Positions 37,318 through 45,041 of a stretch of DNA of 64,000 nt are shown here, piece after piece. The notes beneath the pieces were generated by a model, which saw only the letters and a list, made by a program, of their open reading frames with translations, made no database searches and was not told the DNA's origin. This DNA is from Simiduia aestuariiviva (GTDB taxonomy: Bacteria > Pseudomonadota > Gammaproteobacteria > Pseudomonadales > Cellvibrionaceae), in the NCBI RefSeq assembly GCF_014192475.1, contig NZ_JACHXZ010000004.1, forward strand, positions 585,625 through 649,624, read 5' to 3'. Each line of letters starts with the position of its first letter. Within the stretch, counting starts at the first letter, position 1. The position numbers were made by a program, and so were the translations under genes.

Positions 37318-38655
37318 CTAGAGGCCCAGTTTCTTAATAAATATTTTCGATTTGCGCTGATAGTTGTAGAGAGATTGCTTCTCGTCGGGCAGCGCGTCCA
37401 AATCGCCAGGTACGAAACCTTGCTCCAAAAACCAATGGGCCGTTTGCGTGGTCAATACAAACAATTCACGGATACCCGCGCGCACCGCTTGTCGTTCCAA
37501 CTGCCTGAGGAGCTTTGCGGCACGCCCGCCCTTTTGATAACCGGGATGGGTGACCACACAGGCCAATTCCGCTTTCGCGATGGCGTAGGGGTAGAGCGCG
37601 GCACAGGCGAGTATGGTGCCGTCCTTCTCCAGCACAAAAAACTTTTCGATTTCCGTCTCGAGCATTTCTCTCGAGCGCCGAACCAATACGCCGGCGCGCT
37701 CTAGCGGCTCAATGAGCTCGATAATGCCGCCCACGTCGTCAATGGTTGCGGTGCGCAATTGTTCGTAGTTGTCGCGATAGACCATGGAGCCGCTGCCATC
37801 GCGGGTGAACAGCTCCTTCAAAAAGGCGCCGTCCTCACTGTACGAGACTATTTGTGCGCGCGGCACGCCTTGGGTACAGGCTTGATAGCAGGCGGTGAGC
37901 GCCAGCCGGCTGCCGTGGGCGGGTCGGCTGTGGGGCGAGTTCAGGTATTGGTCGGCCTCGTGCAACATGAATTCGCGTATCAGGCCACCGTGCTCGTCTT
38001 CGACACCGGCCCCTTCCACAAAACTGACAATCTTGTCGGCCTGTAGCGTGACGGCGACCTGCGTCGCCACCTCGGCGAAGGATAGGTTAAACACCTCACC
38101 CGTGGGTGAGTAGCCCAGTGGCGACACGATCAGTACCGCGCCCATATCAAGTGCTTGGCGCATGGGTTTGATATTGATGCGGCGCACCTTGCCGGTGTAC
38201 TGCAAGTCGGTGCCGTGGATTACCCCCATGGGCATGCCGGTGACAAAGTTGCCGCTAATCGCTTGGATCTGTGCGCCGTGCATGGGCGAATTGGGCAGCC
38301 CGGTGGACAGCGCTGCCTCGATATCGACGCGCACTTCACCGGCAGCCTGAATAATGGCGGTCATGGCCTCCCGGTCGGTGATGCGTAAATTTTCGTGGAA
38401 GTGTGATTCCAAATCCGATAATTCGAGCCGCTCTTGGATCTGCGGGCGACTGCCATGGACGACGACCAGTCGGACGCCCAAGCTGTTGAGCAGCGCAATA
38501 TCGTAAATAATATTGTGAAAATTTTTATGGCGCACGGCCTCGCCAGGCAACATCAAGACGAATGTTTTTCCGCGGTGGGCATTGATATAGGGCGACGAGT
38601 CGCGAAACCAATCCACGTATTGTTGTGCGAGATTTTGGGGGTTGTGTTCGGTCAT
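37318..38655 (-). CDS. argA: N-acetylglutamate synthase ArgA
   Basis: 445 residues, the classical ArgA length. An amino-acid-kinase-like domain comes first (LVVVHGSRPQIQERLE, VLIVSPLGYSPTGE) and a GNAT acetyltransferase domain follows (CVVTHPGYQKGGRAAKLL, LTTQTAHWFLEQGFVPG). It catalyses the first step of arginine synthesis and is normally feedback-inhibited by arginine through the kinase-like domain. It lies 57 bases downstream of argE on the same strand, an argE-argA pair also seen in Pseudomonas. Confidence 0.97.
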   Translation of the reverse strand: MTEHNPQNLAQQYVDWFRDSSPYINAHRGKTFVLMLPGEAVRHKNFHNIIYDIALLNSLGVRLVVVHGSRPQIQERLELSDLESHFHENLRITDREAMTAIIQAAGEVRVDIEAALSTGLPNSPMHGAQIQAISGNFVTGMPMGVIHGTDLQYTGKVRRINIKPMRQALDMGAVLIVSPLGYSPTGEVFNLSFAEVATQVAVTLQADKIVSFVEGAGVEDEHGGLIREFMLHEADQYLNSPHSRPAHGSRLALTACYQACTQGVPRAQIVSYSEDGAFLKELFTRDGSGSMVYRDNYEQLRTATIDDVGGIIELIEPLERAGVLVRRSREMLETEIEKFFVLEKDGTILACAALYPYAIAKAELACVVTHPGYQKGGRAAKLLRQLERQAVRAGIRELFVLTTQTAHWFLEQGFVPGDLDALPDEKQSLYNYQRKSKIFIKKLGL

Positions 38656-38712
38656 TACTAAACCTGAGTGCGCAGGGTGAAAATAGTTAGCGATATCTAT
38701 CTGCGATACCGC

Positions 38713-39861
38713 TCATCGGCAATAGTGTTCTATCAATTGTCGAATGATGCCAGCTGCGGGGCTCAATTGCGCCAACGGAATGAATTCATTGGGCTGGTGG
38801 GCCTGGTCGATGGAGCCCGGGCCCAGCACAACCGTCTCCATGCCCAATTGTTGCAGAAAGGGCGCTTCAGTGGCGAAGGCCGCGCTGACGGCGCCGAAGC
38901 CTGACAGGGATTCGCAGGCTTTTACCAACTCGCTGTGCGCCGATTGCTCAAAGGCGGGCACGTCATCAAAGAGTGCGCGCAGGCGAATGTCCACATCGAG
39001 CTCGATGGCTAGGGGCTCTAAGCGTCGCGCAATTTGCTCGTGCAGTTCGGCGTTGTTCATACCGGGCAGGCTGCGCAGGTCGAATTGTAATTCGCAATCG
39101 CCACAGATGCGGTTGGGGTTATCGCCCCCGTGAATACAGCCCAAATTTAACGTGGGCACCTGCACGTGAAAGCCGGGGTGGTGATGTTGGCTTTGCAGTT
39201 CAGTGCGAAATGCCTGCAATTCCGACATGACCCGGTGCATGGCATCGAGGGCATTGTTACCCAGTGCAGGATCAGAGGAGTGGCCGCTGTGGCCACGCAC
39301 GTGCACGGCTTCCATCATAATGCCCTTGTGCATGCGTATGGGTCTGAGGCCCGTGGGTTCGCCAATTATGGCTGCGCGGGCTTGAAGGCCACCGCGCAGC
39401 GCCAGTGCGCGGGCGCCAGCCATGGAGGTTTCTTCATCAGCGGTAGCGATAATGGTAATTGGCGCTTGTAGCTTGTGGAGATCGGTGGCGCGCAGCGCGG
39501 CTAACACTACGGGGAAAAACCCCTTCATATCGGTGGCGCCCAGACCATAGAGTCGATCTTCGCGCTCGGTGAGCGAAAAGGGGTCTTGCGCCCAGCTGTG
39601 GGCGTCGTAGGGCACGGTGTCGGTGTGACCAGAGAGCAGTATTCCGCCGGGGCCGCTGCCCCGGGTGGCAATCAAATTGGCTTTGTGGGGTTGGTCGGGC
39701 AAGGGTTGCAGCTCACAGGTAAAACCGAGGTCTGACAGCCAATTGGCCAGCAATTCCACCACCGCGCGATTGCTGGTGTCGAGGCGAGGCGTTGCGCAAC
39801 TCACGGAGGGCAACGCCACCAGTTGACTCAATTCCTGTGTGTAGCGTTTTAGGTCGATCAT
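38713..39861 (-). CDS. argE: Acetylornithine deacetylase
   Basis: 382 residues of the M20 metallopeptidase family. Metal-binding and catalytic motifs are GHTDTVPYDAHSW, GATDMKGFF and TADEETSMAGAR, with GEPTGLRPIRMHKG in the middle. The enzyme deacetylates N-acetylornithine to ornithine. An unusual triplet of 13-base repeats lies 46-82 bases upstream of its start. Confidence 0.95.
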   Translation of the reverse strand: MIDLKRYTQELSQLVALPSVSCATPRLDTSNRAVVELLANWLSDLGFTCELQPLPDQPHKANLIATRGSGPGGILLSGHTDTVPYDAHSWAQDPFSLTEREDRLYGLGATDMKGFFPVVLAALRATDLHKLQAPITIIATADEETSMAGARALALRGGLQARAAIIGEPTGLRPIRMHKGIMMEAVHVRGHSGHSSDPALGNNALDAMHRVMSELQAFRTELQSQHHHPGFHVQVPTLNLGCIHGGDNPNRICGDCELQFDLRSLPGMNNAELHEQIARRLEPLAIELDVDIRLRALFDDVPAFEQSAHSELVKACESLSGFGAVSAAFATEAPFLQQLGMETVVLGPGSIDQAHQPNEFIPLAQLSPAAGIIRQLIEHYCR

Positions 39862-39906
39862 GCACTTGCCTCTAGGCGGTCGGCGTATCAGTCAAAAAAG
39901 TCGGTT

Positions 39907-39943
39907 CCTTTAATGGGTACCTTTAATAGGCCCCTTTATTAGG
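39907..39943. repeat. Three 13-base tandem repeats upstream of argE
   Basis: CCTTTAATGGG, CCTTTAATAGG and CCTTTATTAGG begin at 39907, 39920 and 39933, an exact 13-base period. They sit between the second PhzF gene and argE. They could be a regulator site or a slippage product; they do not match the ArgR box. Confidence 0.55.
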
Positions 39944-40000
39944 TAAGAAGAACGCTCTTAGCTTGATAGCTTAGCCGCCTGCTGGCAATGCGCAGTGACA

Positions 40001-40795
40001 TCAAATGTGGATAGTGCCCTGCATGTAGTGCACGGCGTGGCCGCGCATCAGCACGCGATCATCCTTTAATTCGCATTCGATGTTGCCGCCCCGCTCGGAA
40101 AGTTGACGGGCCTGGCACAGGGATTTGTCGAGTTTGGCGGCCCAGAAGGGCATGAGCTTGGTGTGTGCTGAACCGGTCACCGGGTCCTCATTGACACCCA
40201 CTGACGGCCCAAAAAAGCGGCTCACAAAATCGCATTTATCCCCTTTGGCGGTGACGATAATGCCGCGAAAGGGCAGTTGCTTAAGTGCGTTGATATCGGG
40301 GTCAATATTGGCCACCGCGCTTTGATTGGCGCACATCACCACCAAGTCTTCATTGGCGAAGGTGGCGCCGGGCGTCAGGCCTAAACCGGTGATGAGCAAC
40401 GCTTGCTCCACACCACTCAGCAAGATCGGCGTCACTGGCTGTGCCGGAAAATCGATTTCTATGCGACCGTCGGCGAGTCGTTTAACGATCAAGGTACCGC
40501 TCAAAGTATCGAAATAAATGGTGTTTTGATGGTGCTGCAGGGCGTTGAAAATCACTTCAGCGGCAGCGAGCGTGGCATGGCCACACAACTTCACCTCGGC
40601 TTTAGGGGTAAACCAACGCAGCTGAAAGCGCGTGTCTTTGGCCACAAAGAATGCGGTTTCAGAGAGGTTATTTTCATTGGCAATGGCTTGCAGTGTTTCG
40701 TCGGGCAGCCATTTGTCCAGAGGTATTACGGCGGCGGGATTGCCCTTAAATCGTTGATCCGTGAAAGAGTCGATCTGATAGATGGGCAAGTCCAT
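40001..40795 (-). CDS. PhzF family epimerase/isomerase-like protein (second copy)
   Basis: 264 residues. It has QIDSFTDQRFKGNPAAVIPL, the catalytic-type Glu in NNLSETAFF, VKLCGHATLAAAE and the C-terminal GVNEDPVTGSAHTKLMPFW. The last motif (EDPVTGSAH) is closer to the main PhzF group than that of the 5473 copy, so the two are old paralogues, not a recent duplication. Substrate unknown. It lies between pit and argE on the same strand, preceded by the pit terminator. Confidence 0.92.
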   Translation of the reverse strand: MDLPIYQIDSFTDQRFKGNPAAVIPLDKWLPDETLQAIANENNLSETAFFVAKDTRFQLRWFTPKAEVKLCGHATLAAAEVIFNALQHHQNTIYFDTLSGTLIVKRLADGRIEIDFPAQPVTPILLSGVEQALLITGLGLTPGATFANEDLVVMCANQSAVANIDPDINALKQLPFRGIIVTAKGDKCDFVSRFFGPSVGVNEDPVTGSAHTKLMPFWAAKLDKSLCQARQLSERGGNIECELKDDRVLMRGHAVHYMQGTIHI

Positions 40796-40870
40796 AGCAG
40801 GATATCCAATAGGTAGAACTTGAGTGTGTGCTTATTTATCTCGGGTCGCCAGTAAAACTTTGATTTAATT

Positions 40871-40895
40871 AAAAAAGGCGCCCTTAGGCGCCTTT
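40871..40895 (-). terminator. Terminator of the pit gene
   Basis: GGCGCC repeats pair around CTTA, with an A-run at 40871-40876 that becomes a U-tract on the minus strand. It lies 25 bases past the pit stop. Confidence 0.88.
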
Positions 40896-40919
40896 GTTTT
40901 GTGCAGTAAACGCGATGGA

Positions 40920-42188
40920 TTACGAGAACATGCCCTTGAACACGAAGAAAAACAAAATGGCGAGCAATGCACCGGCGGGCAGGGTGACAATCCACGACAG
41001 GAAGATACTGCCGATCACGCGCAAATTGAGTGCACCAATACCGCGCGCCAAGCCCACACCCAATACCGCACCGACCAGCGTGTGGGTGGTGGAAATGGGC
41101 AGGCCGGTACCCGACGCCAGCACTACGGTGCCCGCGGCACCCAGCTCGGCGGCAAAGCCACGGCTGGGCGTCAATTCGGTGATTTTCTTGCCAATGGTGG
41201 CCATTACTCTGTAGCCATAGGTGGCGAGACCAATCACGATACCGATGGCGCCCACCAATAAAATCCACCCGGGCATGAGTGCCTTAGCGCCAATGGCACC
41301 GGTCTTAACGGTAGACACAATGGCAGCCATAGGTCCGACGGCGTTGGCCACATCGTTGGAGCCGTGGGCAAAGGCCATGGAGCAGGCGGTAAAGATCATC
41401 AGAATGGCAAACACTTGTTCCACGTTGGCGAAGCGCGATTGCTCAGTGCTAACCGGCTTAACCCGCGACAGCAGATAAATGCCGAAGCCCGCCACCAACA
41501 AACCGATGGCTACCGAAATGCCCATGGATTCCAAGAAGCTCAAGGACAGGCCGCTATCTTTAAACACGTGCTTAAGGCCTTTCAGCAAAGTCACCATGCT
41601 GATCAGGAAGCCTACAAAGAACATGTACATGGGCACGTACTTGCGCGCGTTTTCGAGCGGCGTGGCGGTATTCAGAATCAGGTGCTGAACACTGCGGAAC
41701 AACAGGAAGGAAATGGTGCCCGCCAGAATGGGTGACACTATCCACGAGGCGGCAATGGTGCCCACCTTGCCCCATTCAACGGCCTCGATGGAGATGCCGG
41801 CTACGGCAAAGCCAACAATGGCGCCCACGATGGAGTGGGTGGTAGAGACCGGCCAGCCCAGAATCGAGGCGATTAACAACCAGGTACCTGCTGCTAGCAG
41901 CGCCGCCATCATGCCGTACACCAGCAGCTCTGGCGTGTCGGCAATAGCGCTTGGGTCGATAATGCCCTTGCGAATGGTGGCGGTTACTTCGCCGCCCGCT
42001 AGATAGGCGCCCAGGAACTCAAACACCATGGCGATAATGATGGCTTGCTTGATGGTGAGTGCCTTGGACCCTACAGAGGTGCCCATGGCGTTAGCCACGT
42101 CATTGGCACCCACGCCCCAAGCCATAAACAGCCCAAAAATACAGGCCATGACGATAAAGATATGCCCGTATTCAGCAATAATTGACAT
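40920..42188 (-). CDS. pit: Low-affinity inorganic phosphate transporter (PiT family)
   Basis: 422 residues with about ten membrane helices. The duplicated PiT signatures are GANDVANAMGTSVGSKAL near residue 30 and GSNDVANAVGPMAA near 280; PVSTTHSIVGA and PISTTHTLVGA repeat later in each half. It imports phosphate (probably as a metal complex) with protons. It lies 30 bases downstream of the DUF47 gene, its standard regulatory partner. Confidence 0.96.
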   Translation of the reverse strand: MSIIAEYGHIFIVMACIFGLFMAWGVGANDVANAMGTSVGSKALTIKQAIIIAMVFEFLGAYLAGGEVTATIRKGIIDPSAIADTPELLVYGMMAALLAAGTWLLIASILGWPVSTTHSIVGAIVGFAVAGISIEAVEWGKVGTIAASWIVSPILAGTISFLLFRSVQHLILNTATPLENARKYVPMYMFFVGFLISMVTLLKGLKHVFKDSGLSLSFLESMGISVAIGLLVAGFGIYLLSRVKPVSTEQSRFANVEQVFAILMIFTACSMAFAHGSNDVANAVGPMAAIVSTVKTGAIGAKALMPGWILLVGAIGIVIGLATYGYRVMATIGKKITELTPSRGFAAELGAAGTVVLASGTGLPISTTHTLVGAVLGVGLARGIGALNLRVIGSIFLSWIVTLPAGALLAILFFFVFKGMFS

Positions 42189-42218
42189 GAAAAATTCTCC
42201 GCAATTAATGGGTGGCGC

Positions 42219-42899
42219 TTAGCGCGCCAGCAACAGCTCTAGTCGGCTGCCTACTTTTTGTGCACGGTCGGCGACGTCGCCCACCCAGTCGATCACGCGG
42301 TAGAGAAACATAACGTCTACCGGTGGCATTTCAGATTCCAGTGCAAACAAGGCGGCACGGATGCTGACTTCCATTTCATCGGCTCGGTTCTCCAGGCGGT
42401 CCAGCTCGCCAATCATGTTGGCGACGATGTCCACTTCACGCCCCGAAAAACCGGTTTCCAGCAATTCGTCCAGCTCGTTGATGGCCGTGAGCGACTGCTC
42501 CACGGTTTCGACGGCAGAGCCGACAAACTCCATCATCTGGTCGCCCAGGGCCTTGGGCAGTTTCATCTTGCGGCCCAGCATGATGCCGGCGATGTCTTTG
42601 GCGCGGTTGGCGATGCGGTCCTGGCCCGACAGCAGCTCCAGCAGGTCAGAGCGTGGCACCGGCAAAAACAGGCTCTTGGGCAGGTGCAGTCGCAAGTCCT
42701 TCTTGAGCTTGTCGGCGTCGTTTTCCAGCGCGTGGATCTTGATTTGCACCTGTTCAGCAGCGGTCCAATCGTTGGCGATCACCGCCGCAAAAAACGGCTT
42801 TAACAGGCCGGCAGCTTCAGTCACTACCGCCATGTGCTCTTGCATGGGCTTTATGGGCGATTTGCCAAAAAGAATGGCAAAAGGGTTGGCGCTCGGCAT
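42219..42899 (-). CDS. DUF47 / TIGR00153 PhoU-like protein
   Basis: 226 residues, all-helical. The start SANPFAILFGKSPIKPMQEHM and the later VDVMFLYRVIDWVGDVADRAQ are family signatures; the fold resembles PhoU. DUF47 proteins sit directly upstream of pit and modulate phosphate uptake. The pair matches the Pseudomonas arrangement next to argE. It is divergent from the GspE-like ATPase gene. Confidence 0.93.
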   Translation of the reverse strand: MPSANPFAILFGKSPIKPMQEHMAVVTEAAGLLKPFFAAVIANDWTAAEQVQIKIHALENDADKLKKDLRLHLPKSLFLPVPRSDLLELLSGQDRIANRAKDIAGIMLGRKMKLPKALGDQMMEFVGSAVETVEQSLTAINELDELLETGFSGREVDIVANMIGELDRLENRADEMEVSIRAALFALESEMPPVDVMFLYRVIDWVGDVADRAQKVGSRLELLLAR

Positions 42900-43055
42900 G
42901 ATTTGCTCTCCCGTAGTTCAGTGCGCGCAGTATAGGGAGAGATGTGCGCTGGGTCACGCAACAATCGGTCATTATTTCTGCATATACTGCCTACAAGGCG
43001 CGTATTTTCGCGCTGTGTTACATTCTGCCCAATGCCAAGACCAAAGCGAGGAAAT

Positions 43056-44825
43056 ATGAACCAGTTGGCCACGCCGGACAGACCCCTAGAGATGCGCAAA
43101 GTGGCGCTGGCGCTACTAGAGGACGGGCGCATCAGCCAGGGCGATGCCAACCTGTTAGCGGGCACTCCGCTGTCCGAAAAACAGCGAGCCCGCAATCCGT
43201 TGTCCGTTATTGCTGCCCGCAAGCTGGCGGACCCGTCGCGCAAAGACAAGCCCCTCGATGGCGAGCAACTCTCACGTTGGCTGGCCGAGCGCAGCAATTT
43301 GGATTGGGTGAATATTGACCCGCTGGAAGTCAATGTGGCTCGCATCACTGAAGTGATGTCCTTTGCGTTCGCGCAGCGCCATAAAATTCTGTGCGTGGCG
43401 GTAAAGCCGGATGAGTTGGTAGTGGCCACGGCCGAGCCGCACGTAAACACTTGGGTTGAACAGCTTACCCACACGGCGCGCAAAGGCATCACCAAAGTCA
43501 TTGCCGACCCAGATGACATCGATCGCTACACCGTCGAATTCTACGCCCTGGCCAAATCCATTTCGGGTGTGGGCGCCGGCAGCACCTCGGCGATCAATAA
43601 CTTTGAACAGTTGTTGGAGGTGGGCGCCGCGAAAGACCCCGAGGCCAACGATCAGCACATCGTCAACATCGTGGACTGGTTGCTGCAATACGCCTTTGAA
43701 CAACGCGCCAGTGATATTCATATTGAACCGCGCCGCACCATCGGCCGCGTGCGGTTTCGCATCGACGGTGTTTTGCATCAGGTGTACGAGTTGCCCATGA
43801 ATGTCACTATGGCAGTGACCTCGCGCTTGAAAGTACTGGGTCGCATGAACGTCGCTGAAAAGCGCAAACCGCAAGACGGTCGCATCAAAACCAAGAGCCC
43901 CGACGGCAACGAGGTGGAGTTGCGTTTATCCACACTGCCCACCGCCTTCGGCGAAAAAATGGTGATGCGTATTTTTGATCCCGACGTGCTGCTGCGCTCC
44001 TTCGAGCAGCTGGGGTTAGTTGGCGATGATCTCGCCCAGTGGCAAGCGATGCTCGCGCACCCCAATGGAATCGTGCTGGTAACCGGCCCTACGGGTTCTG
44101 GTAAAACCACCACCCTCTACTCCTCACTCAAACGCATCGCCACCGATCAGGTCAATGTCTCCACCATCGAAGACCCCATCGAAATGGTGGAAGATGCCTT
44201 TAATCAAACCCAGGTGCAGCACAACATCGGGCTGGATTTTGCCGCCGGTGTGCGCACCTTAATGCGTCAAGATCCCGACATCATCATGGTGGGTGAAATT
44301 CGCGATTTAGAAACTGCTGAGATGGCCATTCAAGCCTCGCTCACCGGCCACTTGGTGTTGTCCACATTGCACACCAATGACGCCCCCGCCGCTGTGGCGC
44401 GCTTGGTGGATTTGGGCGTGCCGGCGTATTTAATTAAATCCGCCGTATTGGGGGTGATGGCCCAGCGTTTGGTGCGCACCTTGTGCCCGCATTGCAAAGC
44501 CCCCCAGCCCGTGGACGAGGCCGCGTGGCAACAGTTGGTGTCGCCCTGGAAGGCCGCCGCGCCCGCAAAAATTTACCAGCCCGTGGGGTGTTTGGAATGC
44601 CGCAATACCGGTTATTTGGGGCGCGTGGCCATCTACGAAATCATGATGCTCACCGACGCAGTGAAATCGCTCATCAAAGATGACGGCGATTTAATGGTGT
44701 TGCGAAAGCAAGCGGTAAAAGAAGGCATGCGCACCCTGCGCATGGCCGGCGCGCAAAAAGTGGGCGCCGGCTTAACCACCATCGAAGAGGTGATGCGCGT
44801 GGCACCGGCACCGGATAAGGATTAG
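43056..44825 (+). CDS. GspE/PilB-like secretion ATPase (orphan)
   Basis: 589 residues. Order: an N-terminal region with EDGRISQGDANLL, the MshE-type domain up to about 180, and the catalytic domain with Walker A GPTGSGKTTTLYSS, the Asp box DPDIIMVGEIRD, a His box HLVLSTLHTNDA, and four cysteines (LCPHCK, GCLECR) for zinc. Such ATPases power type II secretion or type IV pilus assembly, but no other secretion genes are near. The same orphan gene occurs beside pit/DUF47 in Pseudomonas. ATG 43056 has GAGGA upstream; longer frames from 42942 lack support. Confidence 0.9.
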   Translation: MNQLATPDRPLEMRKVALALLEDGRISQGDANLLAGTPLSEKQRARNPLSVIAARKLADPSRKDKPLDGEQLSRWLAERSNLDWVNIDPLEVNVARITEVMSFAFAQRHKILCVAVKPDELVVATAEPHVNTWVEQLTHTARKGITKVIADPDDIDRYTVEFYALAKSISGVGAGSTSAINNFEQLLEVGAAKDPEANDQHIVNIVDWLLQYAFEQRASDIHIEPRRTIGRVRFRIDGVLHQVYELPMNVTMAVTSRLKVLGRMNVAEKRKPQDGRIKTKSPDGNEVELRLSTLPTAFGEKMVMRIFDPDVLLRSFEQLGLVGDDLAQWQAMLAHPNGIVLVTGPTGSGKTTTLYSSLKRIATDQVNVSTIEDPIEMVEDAFNQTQVQHNIGLDFAAGVRTLMRQDPDIIMVGEIRDLETAEMAIQASLTGHLVLSTLHTNDAPAAVARLVDLGVPAYLIKSAVLGVMAQRLVRTLCPHCKAPQPVDEAAWQQLVSPWKAAAPAKIYQPVGCLECRNTGYLGRVAIYEIMMLTDAVKSLIKDDGDLMVLRKQAVKEGMRTLRMAGAQKVGAGLTTIEEVMRVAPAPDKD

Positions 44826-45041
44826 TGATTTTTTCCAATAACCACGCGTGGCGTAAAACTGTCTTATACACAGCCAGCACGATTTGAATAATGGTGGCCA
44901 CAATGATTAGCAATAGGTGGAGCCACCAGCAGTTGGCTGCGGTGTGCAAATAAAAAGCAGGGCGGGCATGGGAGCGCCACTGCCAATTGTTTGGGATAGC
45001 TAAATTAGTGCATGATCAACGCAGTGACCGAGGATGAATGT

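Noticed and set aside
5473..40795. Recent duplication of PhzF genes
   Set aside because: The two proteins share only family motifs and differ in length and C-terminal motif, so they are old paralogues.
44674..44949. Minus-strand frame beginning with a hydrophobic segment between the GspE-like gene and glnE
   Set aside because: Most of it is antisense to the ATPase gene; the hydrophobic start alone is not enough.
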